The notes under the pieces are model-generated. The model ran no database searches and was not told the DNA's origin. It saw only the letters and a list, made by a program, of their open reading frames with translations. Below, one piece after another: positions 49,010 through 56,395 of a stretch of DNA of 56,395 bases. The stretch is from Actinomycetota bacterium. Lineage in GTDB: Bacteria; Actinomycetota; Actinomycetes; Actinomycetales; Microbacteriaceae. The position numbers and the translations under genes were made by a program. The stretch is from contig JAUZFP010000002.1 in the NCBI GenBank assembly GCA_030838475.1, forward strand, positions 1-56,395, given 5' to 3'. Positions within the stretch are counted from its first letter, which is position 1. Every line of letters begins with the position of its first letter.

Positions 49010-49184
49010 CCCGGCCCGAGTTCGCGGCTCCGCAGATCCGAGTCCGTAAGAGAACGGCACAGATAACTCAACAGGATTGATCGGTGAGGACGCGCTAAAG
49101 GGCGCATTCCGAGTCTCCATCGGTCGCACGATGTCCCAGCAATGGGGCTGCACGATCATGCGATCAAGGAACAAGGGAGAAACA

Positions 49185-51059
49185 ATGAAGTTCATCACCC
49201 GACGGCGGACCACAACTGTTGCCGTCCTCACCGCAGTTGCTGTCACCGGTGCAGTAAGCCTGTCAGGCGTGACAGCGGCCCAAGCCGATCCACTGTCTCC
49301 GAACACCGGCGCTCGGGTCACCACGTCCGGGACGCCCACTGCCGGTACGGGCGGCCATGTCTATTACGTCGATTCGACTTCAGGCAACGACAGCAGCTCC
49401 GGCCTGACTAGCGCGTTGGCATGGAAGACCATGGCGAAGGTCGACTCGAGTTCATACGTTGCGGGCGATGTCATCGCCTATCGCCGCGGCGAGACGTTCA
49501 CTGGCGCAGCAACAATCAGTAACGCTGGCACGTCGACCAATCCGATCACCATTACGGCGTATGGCAGCGGTACTCAGCCGGTCCTCACCAATCCAGGGCA
49601 GTGGAACATGTTGGTCCTCGACGCGGCCTACCTGCAGGTAAAGAATCTCGCCTTCCAGGACGGTGCCGTCTTTGACAATTCGGACGGACTTGGAATCATC
49701 GGGCCGAAATACCAGCTCAGCGCGGCGGTCGATGTCACGCCGAACGGCTCACACGCCCTCGTTCAGGACAACACAATTACAGACGTAGGCGTGGGGGTGA
49801 AGGTCTACGGAGCGAACAGCATCGTTGACCACAACTCGATACACGACCTTCGGATCGCCTTCAACGGAATGGACGCGGGAGCAGCAACTTCGTACGGCGC
49901 TATTGGTGTCAGCGTCGACAACAGCGGAATCACCGTGTCGAACAACGACTTCATTAATTGCCGTAGCACCGACAGTCCATACGGCGCGGATGGGGGCGCC
50001 GTGGAGATCGAGGGTTTCGACTACAACAAGGACAACATCGTCATCACGCACAACTATTCGCGTGGATCTCAGGGTTTCCTTGAGGTGACGGAGACAAGCT
50101 CGTCCAACGTGACGGTCAGCTACAACGTGAGCGACGACTACCAACAGTTCATCGCTTGGGACACGACCGATACTCCGAACAACTACCTGGCCCTGAATAA
50201 CACAGTTGTTCGGACAAGCGATAACTCTCGTCTCATCGATTCGTATTACTACCGTGTGGCCGGCCCAACCCCCACGGCGGCGTGGCTCACCCTCCGTAAC
50301 AACATCTTCGTTGCCACCGCGTGGCTGTCGTTTTTCGACTTCCCGCGGGACCACAACGTTTATAGCTCCGGCATCGGGGTAGGGGCAGACTCGACTCACC
50401 CCTACTCGCTCGGTGTTGGCGACGTTCTCGGCGACGCAGCATTTGTCAATCTGGCCAGCCACAATCTGCAGTTGACCGCGACCAGCGCCGCCGTTGACAA
50501 CGGAACAACCTCCGCATCGACTACCGACCTTCTGGGCAATCCGGTTCTAGTTGGGCCCGCCACCGACGTAGGTGCAATGGAGCGACAGACGACCGTCACT
50601 CCCGGTTCGAACGTCGTGACGGATAGCGGTTTCGAAACGCAGACGTCCATCACGGCAACCACCACCCCGTGGTATTCCGACGGTGCACTGAGCTACGGCG
50701 TGGATGTCGCCGCGGGTAAATCGCACTCCGGATCGGACAACGGGTGGATTGCAAGCACCACCGCGACTGGATGGGGTGCGTTGCGCCACACGGTCCCCGT
50801 CTCGTCGTCGTCGACTTATCGAATGACCGTCTACGTGAAGAACTCGACCAATATCAACAACGCATGGATCAGCGCTAAAACAGCGAGTGGGACTGTTCTG
50901 AATCAGGTCAGTCACGGCACCTCGGGCGCCGGTTACACGCGGTACATCGTCAGTTTCGCCACGGGAACCAACACGTCCGTCGTGTTGTACGTGGGGTACT
51001 GGGGACCTGGGGCAACGGCCTATGAGCAGATCGACGACGTCACCTTGCAGAAGATCTAA
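49185..51059 (+). CDS. Secreted right-handed parallel beta-helix protein
   Basis: A 624-residue exported protein. A Sec signal (residues 1-34, KFITRRRTTTVAVLTAVAV, cleavage near AAQA-D) is followed by YYVDSTSGNDSSSGLTSALAWKTMAKV, the entry motif of pectate-lyase-like beta-helix enzymes. Many short Asn/Val/Ile repeats (VSNNDFIN, ITHNYS, VSYNVS, LNNTVV, LRNNIF) build the helix to about residue 480; residues 515-624 form a jelly-roll carbohydrate-binding-like domain (NVVTDSGFE ... IDDVTLQKI). Probably a polysaccharide lyase or hydrolase feeding the importer. ATG at 49185 has AGGGAG. The 175 bases upstream hold nothing I can assign. Confidence 0.85.
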   Translation: MKFITRRRTTTVAVLTAVAVTGAVSLSGVTAAQADPLSPNTGARVTTSGTPTAGTGGHVYYVDSTSGNDSSSGLTSALAWKTMAKVDSSSYVAGDVIAYRRGETFTGAATISNAGTSTNPITITAYGSGTQPVLTNPGQWNMLVLDAAYLQVKNLAFQDGAVFDNSDGLGIIGPKYQLSAAVDVTPNGSHALVQDNTITDVGVGVKVYGANSIVDHNSIHDLRIAFNGMDAGAATSYGAIGVSVDNSGITVSNNDFINCRSTDSPYGADGGAVEIEGFDYNKDNIVITHNYSRGSQGFLEVTETSSSNVTVSYNVSDDYQQFIAWDTTDTPNNYLALNNTVVRTSDNSRLIDSYYYRVAGPTPTAAWLTLRNNIFVATAWLSFFDFPRDHNVYSSGIGVGADSTHPYSLGVGDVLGDAAFVNLASHNLQLTATSAAVDNGTTSASTTDLLGNPVLVGPATDVGAMERQTTVTPGSNVVTDSGFETQTSITATTTPWYSDGALSYGVDVAAGKSHSGSDNGWIASTTATGWGALRHTVPVSSSSTYRMTVYVKNSTNINNAWISAKTASGTVLNQVSHGTSGAGYTRYIVSFATGTNTSVVLYVGYWGPGATAYEQIDDVTLQKI

Positions 51060-51065
51060 GGACCC

Positions 51066-51101
51066 ACGCCGGTCGTCCCGTTCGGACGGGACGACCGGCG
51101 T
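51066..51101 (+). terminator. Strong terminator hairpin after the beta-helix gene
   Basis: ACGCCGGTCGTCCCGT (51066-51081) is the perfect complement of 51086-51101, a 16-bp stem with loop TCGG, followed by GCTTT. It ends the accessory operon. Confidence 0.85.
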
Positions 51102-51141
51102 GCTTTACCCACAGTGAAGTGGAGGCCTATCTATCAGGTTG

Positions 51142-51465
51142 CTAGACAGTTGGCGCACTCGCTGGGGTTGCCACAACCTCCTGGAAGCGGACCCCAGTAG
51201 AGGCCGCAATCCACATCACCGCCCACGTGATGCCTTGGCCGATCCCGTCAATGGCAATCCAGGCCAGGACGTGTACTGCTACGGCAGCGCGCGCTGATTC
51301 GGTTGACCAGGCGACCGCCGATGTTGGTGCCAAGCACAATCGCGACGGCCAGCGGCACGCGAAGGCAAGTCCTGCCTGAATGGCATCAAATCCGTGGACG
51401 TCTTGAAGCCAGGTAGTCAGCAGGTAGAACCGACCCCCGAAGCTGGCGCCTTCAGGTCGACCATC
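51142..51465 (-). pseudogene. MFS transporter remnant
   Basis: The minus strand encodes pieces of a DHA2-type transporter in broken frames: DGRPEGASFGGRFYLL, TTWLQDVHGFDAIQAGLAF and LAVAIVLGTNIGGRLVNRI in one frame, then, after a frameshift near 51300, DGIGQGITWAVMWIAASTG and VRFQE in another, ending at a stop at 51142. The order and spacing match an internal part of a drug exporter, with N- and C-terminal parts lost. It lies between the accessory operon and the intact exporter. The 51466-51594 stretch holds nothing else I can assign. Confidence 0.75.
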
Positions 51466-51594
51466 GTTCCCGCGCCCCGGCCGTGTTCCGTGTAGAACGG
51501 CGGATAGAGGGGTACCCGGCGGGCAGCGGGCGCCCGAGGATCTGCCGCCCTGAGGTCTCGGCTACTCCCTGGGGAGTAACTTCTCATTCTGCAG

Positions 51595-51636
51595 TTGACG
51601 CAGACATGCGTTCGTGTAACATTGCAGAGTCTGCAA
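51595..51636 (+). promoter_or_regulatory. Promoter and operator of the DHA2 exporter operon
   Basis: TTGACG (51595-51600), 16-bp spacer, TAACAT (51617-51622). Overlapping the -10 and start point is TTGCAGA-G-TCTGCAA (51622-51636), a perfect 15-bp palindrome that should bind the TetR protein encoded downstream. This promoter rules out the longer frame that begins at 51595. A leader of about 95 bases precedes the TTG start. Confidence 0.7.
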
Positions 51637-51729
51637 AAACAGCACGCCAACGTCGGCGCTCATCTGGCCGATCTTTTTGCCCTGCTGAGCGACTTCCGAC
51701 GCACCACTCACGTCACCAAAGGACCAGTC

Positions 51730-53712
51730 TTGTCAATCGCAACCGCGCCCGCAAAGGCGCAGCCGGCCAAGGGCCGACCGGCGGCATCCGCGCCGCACCA
51801 GTCAAGCCCGATCATGACGCACCGTCAGATCATGCTTGTCATCTACGGTCTCATGGCCGGTATGTTCCTGTCGTCCCTCGACCAGACCATCGTCGGTACG
51901 GCTATTCGTACCATCGGTGACGACCTCCACGGGCTCAACGACCAGGCCTGGGTGACCACCGCCTACCTGATCACCTCGACCATCGCCGTTCCGATCTACG
52001 GCAAGCTGTCCGACATCTTCGGCCGCCGCCCGCTGTATATCTTCGGCATCGTGGTATTCCTCGTCGGATCGCTGCTGTCGTCGTTCTCGACCTCGATGAT
52101 CATGCTGGCCGCGTTCCGCGCGTTCCAGGGCATCGGCGCCGGCGCACTGATGTCGCTGCCACTCGCGATCATGGGTGACATCCTCGCCCCGCGTGAGCGC
52201 GCAAAGTACCAGGGCTACTTCCTCGCGGTGTTCGGAATCTCGAGCGTCATCGGCCCGCTCATCGGCGGCCTCTTCGCCGGCGCGAACTCGATCCTGTTCA
52301 TCTCCGGATGGCGCTGGGTCTTCCTGATCAACGTGCCGATCGCGATTGCCGCGCTCCTGATGGTTCTCGCCTTCCTGCACCTCCCGAAGTTCACCAAGGC
52401 CACTAAGCCACGCATCGACTGGTGGGGCGCGACCGCGGTTATCGCTACTCTCGTTCCCGCGCTGCTTGTCGCGGAAGAGGGACGCACTTGGGGCTGGGAC
52501 TCGGTGGGCTCGATCGCCTGCTACATCATCGCCGGCGTCGGCCTGATCTCGTTCATCCTGATCGAGCGCTACATGAAGGAAGACGCGATCATTCCGCTGC
52601 GCCTGTTCAGCTCGCGCGTGTTCTCGATGGCTACCGTCCTTGGCGTGCTCGTCGGCTTCGGGATGTTCGGCGCCATGCTTACCCTGCCGCTCTACCTTCA
52701 GATCGTCTTCGGTCTGAGCCCGACGGCATCCGGATTCGCGACGCTTCCGATGATGGCGGGCCTCATGATCGCCTCGATCGGATCCGGCCAGATCATCTCG
52801 CGCACCGGAAAGTACCGCATCTTCCCGGTCACGGGGACGTTGTTCACCGCCGCCGGCTTCCTGGTTCTGACCCTCCTGACCTACGACAAGCCACTCTGGT
52901 ACATCTTTATCGCGATGTTCCTGATCGGCGCCGGTCTTGGTCAGCTGATGCAGACCCTCACGCTCGCCAGCCAGAACGCTGTTGAGCCGCACCAGATGGG
53001 TGTTGCCACCGGCGCCTCGACGTTCTTCCGCCAGATCGGTGGAACGCTGGGTGTTGCCGTGCTGCTCTCGGTGCTCTTTGCGGTGCTGCCGGGAAACATC
53101 GTCCAGTCGAACGAGACAACCTCGACTCTGAAGCCGGGGCTCTCCGCCGCACTGACGCCGTCGGTCGCCGATGCCGCCAAGAACAAGGCGATCATGAAGC
53201 AGCTGTGGAACCCGATCGTGAACCCGCTGAAGGCTGGCATCCAGAAGAACCTGGATGCTGCCGTCGCCGGTGCCGAACAGGGCAAGCCCGCCGCCGCGGA
53301 CCCGCTGATCCTCGCGGCAGTCGCCAAGGGCGCTCACGCGAGCGTTGTCGGTGACAAGGTCCAGGTTGACTGGGCCAACGCGAGCCAGCGTAGCTACTGG
53401 GTCGACCAGCTCACCCCGACGATCGTGAAGAGCCTTAAGAAGGGCTCCACCTCCAAGTCGAGCAGTAGTGCGATCAGCGACACCTCGTTCCTGAACGGTG
53501 CTACTCCGGCACTGACCAAGGGCTTCAAGGTTGGGTTCAACACCTCGGTGGTTGGTATCTACTGGATCGGCCTCGGGGTCATCCTGCTCGCGTTCATCAT
53601 CACCCTGTTCTTCCGGGTGCCGCCGCTGCGTGGCAAGTCCGCGCTGCAGCAGCGCGCGGATGAGGGTGGCACGACGGAGACCGGAAGGATCCGTACGCAG
53701 CCGCAGGTCTAG
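51730..53712 (+). CDS. DHA2-family multidrug efflux MFS transporter
   Basis: A 660-residue drug:H+ antiporter with 14 predicted helices. Motifs: [24 protein letters not shown] (helix 1), [17 protein letters not shown] (motif A), [23 protein letters not shown] (motif B/C region). Unusually, a hydrophilic loop of about 120 residues with Lys/Ser repeats (residues about 480-600) precedes the last helix. I take TTG 51730, preceded by AAAGGA; longer frames start inside the promoter. Regulated by the TetR gene downstream through the palindrome at 51622-51636. Confidence 0.92.
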   Translation: MSIATAPAKAQPAKGRPAASAPHQSSPIMTHRQIMLVIYGLMAGMFLSSLDQTIVGTAIRTIGDDLHGLNDQAWVTTAYLITSTIAVPIYGKLSDIFGRRPLYIFGIVVFLVGSLLSSFSTSMIMLAAFRAFQGIGAGALMSLPLAIMGDILAPRERAKYQGYFLAVFGISSVIGPLIGGLFAGANSILFISGWRWVFLINVPIAIAALLMVLAFLHLPKFTKATKPRIDWWGATAVIATLVPALLVAEEGRTWGWDSVGSIACYIIAGVGLISFILIERYMKEDAIIPLRLFSSRVFSMATVLGVLVGFGMFGAMLTLPLYLQIVFGLSPTASGFATLPMMAGLMIASIGSGQIISRTGKYRIFPVTGTLFTAAGFLVLTLLTYDKPLWYIFIAMFLIGAGLGQLMQTLTLASQNAVEPHQMGVATGASTFFRQIGGTLGVAVLLSVLFAVLPGNIVQSNETTSTLKPGLSAALTPSVADAAKNKAIMKQLWNPIVNPLKAGIQKNLDAAVAGAEQGKPAAADPLILAAVAKGAHASVVGDKVQVDWANASQRSYWVDQLTPTIVKSLKKGSTSKSSSSAISDTSFLNGATPALTKGFKVGFNTSVVGIYWIGLGVILLAFIITLFFRVPPLRGKSALQQRADEGGTTETGRIRTQPQV

Positions 53713-53717
53713 CCAAT

Positions 53718-53752
53718 CGGTGGGGCGACGTCGAGACGGCGTCGCCCCACCG
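53718..53752 (+). terminator. Hairpin between exporter and its TetR gene
   Basis: CGGTGGGGCGACG (53718-53730) pairs perfectly with CGTCGCCCCACCG (53740-53752), 9-base loop. No T-tract. It may trim or attenuate transcription from the exporter into tetR. Confidence 0.65.
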
Positions 53753-53776
53753 CAGGTTCCTCACGGGATACACATC

Positions 53777-54388
53777 ATGACAACTATCGTCGAAGACCTC
53801 GCCGCGGACATCGGGCTCCGCGAGCGCAAGAAGCAGCAGACCCGCAAGGCCATTCACGAGGCCGCCCTCCACCTGGTGGACGAGCACGGCCTCGAGGCGA
53901 CAACGATCGAGCAGATCTGCCAGGAGGCGGATGTCTCGCCCCGCACGTTCTTCAACTACTTCTCGTCGAAGGGGGCGGCCGCCCTTCAGCTGTCCGGCGC
54001 CGCGATCGAGCCCGCGGTTCAGGCTCGCTTCCGTGCCGCCAAGGGTGGACTCGTCGCAGCGCTCTGCGACGTGATCGGCGAGAGCGCCGAACTGGGGCCC
54101 AGTCACGCGACCATGAAGCTGCTGGTCATTCGTCGGCCCGAGCTGCTGCCGACCATGACCCAGCTGATGCTCGAGGTTCGGGGAAAGTTTGTCGCGCTCG
54201 CCGCGGAGCGCGCCACCAGCAGGGAGCAGGCCGAGCTGGCCGTCACGCTGGTTCTTCTCGCGCTCGGCAGGGTGATGCAGGACGAGAGCGAGTCTGATGC
54301 GCCGCTGGGTGAGCGCCTGCGCAAGACCGTCGCCCTCTTCGTCGGCGTCAACGGTGTGCCGCTACAGCCGGTCGTACCGTCCGCATAA
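53777..54388 (+). CDS. TetR-family regulator of the exporter
   Basis: A 203-residue TetR protein. HTH residues about 17-62: [57 protein letters not shown] at 53777. It follows the DHA2 exporter gene by 64 bases in the same direction, so it would be feedback-controlled by its own action on the exporter promoter. The C-terminal ligand domain probably binds an exported compound. Confidence 0.9.
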   Translation: MTTIVEDLAADIGLRERKKQQTRKAIHEAALHLVDEHGLEATTIEQICQEADVSPRTFFNYFSSKGAAALQLSGAAIEPAVQARFRAAKGGLVAALCDVIGESAELGPSHATMKLLVIRRPELLPTMTQLMLEVRGKFVALAAERATSREQAELAVTLVLLALGRVMQDESESDAPLGERLRKTVALFVGVNGVPLQPVVPSA

Positions 54389-54398
54389 GACTGTGCGC

Positions 54399-54767
54399 AT
54401 GGACATGCGTATTGAACTGATCCTCCTGCCGTCGACCGATGTCGACCGCACCAAGGCCTTCTACGTCGACAGGGTTGGGTTCGTGCTCGATCACGACGTT
54501 GAGCCCGGCAATGGGATGCGCGTGGTGCAGCTGACCCCACCCGGATCGGCATGCTCGATTGGGTTTGGAACCGGGATGATCGAGCCGTCGTCGCCGCCGG
54601 TGAAGGGCATCCATCTTGTGATCGATGATCTTGACGCGGCTCGCGCGACTCTCATCGGCAATGGCGTGGAGGTCTCCGGTGTGAACGATTTCGGCGGCGG
54701 AGTTCGGTCGGCGTTCTTCAGCGACCCCGACGGCAACTCCTGGGAGTTGCAGGAGCTCAAGCTCTAG
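54399..54767 (+). CDS. VOC-family protein
   Basis: A 122-residue glyoxalase-fold protein: ELILLPSTDVDRTKAFYVDRVGFVLDHD and IHLVIDDLDAARATLIGNGVEV, ending SAFFSDPDGNSWELQELKL. ATG at 54399 (alternative 54405). It follows the TetR gene by 10 bases and may belong to the resistance operon; members often bind or modify toxic small molecules. It overlaps the end of the convergent EamA gene by 4 bp. Confidence 0.85.
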   Translation: MDMRIELILLPSTDVDRTKAFYVDRVGFVLDHDVEPGNGMRVVQLTPPGSACSIGFGTGMIEPSSPPVKGIHLVIDDLDAARATLIGNGVEVSGVNDFGGGVRSAFFSDPDGNSWELQELKL

Positions 54768-55657
54768 GGAGCGGGTACTCCGGTTGGAGGACTGGCCCGT
54801 CTGGCCGCCGCGACGACGGCTCCGCTGCTTGCGATGACGACGCATCCGATGCCGACAGAACCGAGCGGTGTCAGCTGCTGGCGGAGCACCAGGAAGCCGG
54901 CGACGGCCGCGATGGCGGGCGCGAGGCTGAGCAGGATCGAGAAGGTCGCGGCCGGCAATCGACGCAGCGAGATCAGCTCGAGACCGTACGGTACGGCCGA
55001 TGACAGCACGGCGACCGCGAGCCCGAGGGCGAGGTCGACCGGTTTCAGGAGGGCGGTCCCTGCGGTCAGGATGCCGATCGGCGCGATGGCGACGGCGCCG
55101 ATCGCCATCGCGATCGCGAGACCGTCCAGTCGGGAGAAGTGCCGACCGGTTCGTGCGGACAACAGGATGTAGCAGACCCACATCCCGCCGGCGGCGGCAG
55201 CGAACAGCGCGCCGACCAGATTGAGTCGCCCCTCGACGCCGGTCCAGCCGAGGAGCACAACGCCCGCGATTGCGAGCGCGGCCCAGAGCCACGCCGACGG
55301 CCGGTGGCTGATCACCACGGAAAGGATCAGGGGCCCCATCAGCTCGATGGTGACCGCGGCTCCGAGCGGCACGCTCAGCAGCGATTCATAGAAGAACGCG
55401 TTCATGATCGCAAGCACGAGACCGAAGCCGATCACGGTCAGCCAGTCGCCGCGCGAACGCCCGCGGAACGATGGTCGGAAGACGAGAAGCAGGATGCCGG
55501 CGGAGAACGCCAGGCGCAGAAGCACCATCCCGGTCGCGCCGACCGCCGGGAAGAGGGTGATCGCGATCGCGGCCCCGAGTTCCTGGCAGACCAGCCCGAG
55601 AACAACGAGGCCGCTTGAACCGAGGCGAGCGGCGCTGCTCGCCGGTTGGTTGTCCAC
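54764..55657 (-). CDS. EamA/RhtA-like exporter
   Basis: A 297-residue ten-helix transporter of the drug/metabolite superfamily. Two EamA repeats are seen: LVVLGLVCQELGAAIAITLFPAVGATGMVLLRLAFSA and, in the second half, LNLVGALFAAAAGGMWVCYILLSAR with PAATFSILLSLAPAIAAVAGFLVL. It resembles RhtA threonine/homoserine exporters. GTG at 55657. Convergent with the VOC gene and downstream of the synthase gene on the same strand. Confidence 0.88.
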   Translation of the reverse strand: MDNQPASSAARLGSSGLVVLGLVCQELGAAIAITLFPAVGATGMVLLRLAFSAGILLLVFRPSFRGRSRGDWLTVIGFGLVLAIMNAFFYESLLSVPLGAAVTIELMGPLILSVVISHRPSAWLWAALAIAGVVLLGWTGVEGRLNLVGALFAAAAGGMWVCYILLSARTGRHFSRLDGLAIAMAIGAVAIAPIGILTAGTALLKPVDLALGLAVAVLSSAVPYGLELISLRRLPAATFSILLSLAPAIAAVAGFLVLRQQLTPLGSVGIGCVVIASSGAVVAAARRASPPTGVPAP

Positions 55658-55683
55658 TCAGCGACCGTAACAGTCGCGCGGGC

Positions 55684-56395
55684 CTACTTCGGAACGTGCC
55701 GCTCGTCGACCCCGTTGTACACGGAGAGGGGGCGGATAAGCGCATTGGATGCGAGCTGCTCGGCGATGTGTGCCGTCCAGCCCGTAATCCTGGCGGCGAC
55801 AAAGATCGGCGTGAACATATTCGTGTCGAACCCGATCAGGCTGTAGGCCGGACCGCTCGGATAGTCGAGGTTGGGCTTGATCGATTTACGTGACTGCATG
55901 GCCTCGTTGAGGGCGTCGTAGAGGTCGAGCATGTCCTGGCGGTCGTACTCCACGATGAGCGTCTTCAGGGCGGCCTCCATGGTCGGCACCCGGGAGTCGC
56001 CGTTCTTGTAGACGCGATGCCCGAAGCCCATGATTTTCCGCTTGTCGGCCAGCGCTTGCTCGAGCCAGGCATCCGCATTGTCGGCGGTCTTGATCTCATC
56101 GAAGATGTGCATGACGGCCTCGTTGGCGCCACCGTGCAGGGGTCCCTTGAGCGCGCCGACCGCCGCGACCACCGCCGAGTACAGGTCGGCCAGGGTGCTC
56201 GTCACGACGCGAGCGGTGAAGGTTGAGGCGTTGAAGGAGTGCTCCGCGTACAGGATCATCGAAACGTCGAACGCGTCGACGACCACGTCGCTCGGTACTT
56301 CACCGAAGGTCATGAACAGGAAGTTCGCGGAGTAGCCCAGGTCGTCGCGGGGCGCGATGAGGTCCTGGCCGCGACGACGACGCTGGTCGTATGAC
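55684..56395 (-). CDS. Citrate/2-methylcitrate synthase, 3' part
   Basis: The visible 236 residues are the C-terminal two thirds of a citrate synthase; the frame stays open to the right edge, so the start lies outside. Active-site segments are LYAEHSFNASTFTARV, ALKGPLHGGANEAV (catalytic His) and MGFGHRVYKNGDSR (second His); SGPAYSLIGF and RPLSVYNGVDERHVP end it. The short form and C-terminus match PrpC-like bifunctional 2-methylcitrate/citrate synthases of actinobacteria rather than the large hexameric type. Whether prpB/prpD are adjacent cannot be seen. Confidence 0.92.
   Translation of the reverse strand, partial: SYDQRRRRGQDLIAPRDDLGYSANFLFMTFGEVPSDVVVDAFDVSMILYAEHSFNASTFTARVVTSTLADLYSAVVAAVGALKGPLHGGANEAVMHIFDEIKTADNADAWLEQALADKRKIMGFGHRVYKNGDSRVPTMEAALKTLIVEYDRQDMLDLYDALNEAMQSRKSIKPNLDYPSGPAYSLIGFDTNMFTPIFVAARITGWTAHIAEQLASNALIRPLSVYNGVDERHVPK

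Noticed and set aside
51483-51920. A 145-codon frame across the exporter promoter and start
   Set aside because: It overlaps the promoter, operator and start of the DHA2 gene in another frame and has no domain.
1-56395. CRISPR arrays, rRNA genes, replication or transfer origins, prophage structural genes
   Set aside because: No regularly spaced repeats, rRNA sequence, DnaA-box clusters or phage genes were seen anywhere in the window.

Overview
The window is high-GC actinobacterial chromosome, most likely from a member of the Microbacteriaceae. The evidence is the codon bias, the many GTG/TTG starts, a complete menaquinone pathway, ResB/CcsB cytochrome c maturation, the 32-residue ribosomal protein bS22 beside a BldC-like HTH gene, a short archaeal-type AspRS, and a CUT1 sugar importer without its own ATPase. 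Many genes appear leaderless: a TAnnnT box ends 6-8 bases before the start codon.

Layout. 1-11.1 kb: DNA-repair-like genes (two YcaQ-family proteins, an Fpg/Nei glycosylase), a PIN protein, a pterin dehydratase-VOC fusion, a MarR-controlled flavin oxidoreductase pair, and pseudouridine catabolism (psuG-psuK). 11.1-12.6 kb: sparse DNA with two candidate small ORFs that have convincing expression signals, and a winged-helix regulator. 12.6-20.3 kb: housekeeping genes (upp, tadA, TetR/NAD(P)-binding pair, CDF exporter, proC, corA, BldC-like HTH, bS22, HAD phosphatase). 20.4-26.4 kb: aspS divergent from a phosphatase and cytochrome c maturation operon (tlpA-ccdA-resB-ccsB). 26.4-38.7 kb: menC, menB, menE, menA, menD, menF, menG, a polyprenyl diphosphate synthase and fprA, with PPK2 and small membrane proteins between them. 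38.7-40.7 kb: cardiolipin synthase and YajQ.

40.8-51.1 kb is the accessory part. A tRNA-Tyr gene is followed by a 25-bp direct repeat of its own 3' end (an attachment-site-like scar), a decayed IS481-family transposase, and then a seven-gene block plus a secreted protein: LacI regulator, ADP-ribosylglycohydrolase-family protein, nucleoside hydrolase, lipoprotein sugar-binding protein, two permeases, ribokinase-type kinase, and a 624-residue exported beta-helix protein. Two N-ribosyl hydrolase families next to a ribokinase-like kinase and an importer suggest uptake and dismantling of a ribosylated compound. This is the best candidate for an undescribed system here. Stable hairpins flank the binding-protein gene on both sides.

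51.1-56.4 kb: an MFS-transporter pseudogene, an intact DHA2 drug exporter with a palindromic operator and its own TetR gene, a VOC protein, an EamA exporter, and the 3' part of a citrate/2-methylcitrate synthase that runs off the window.
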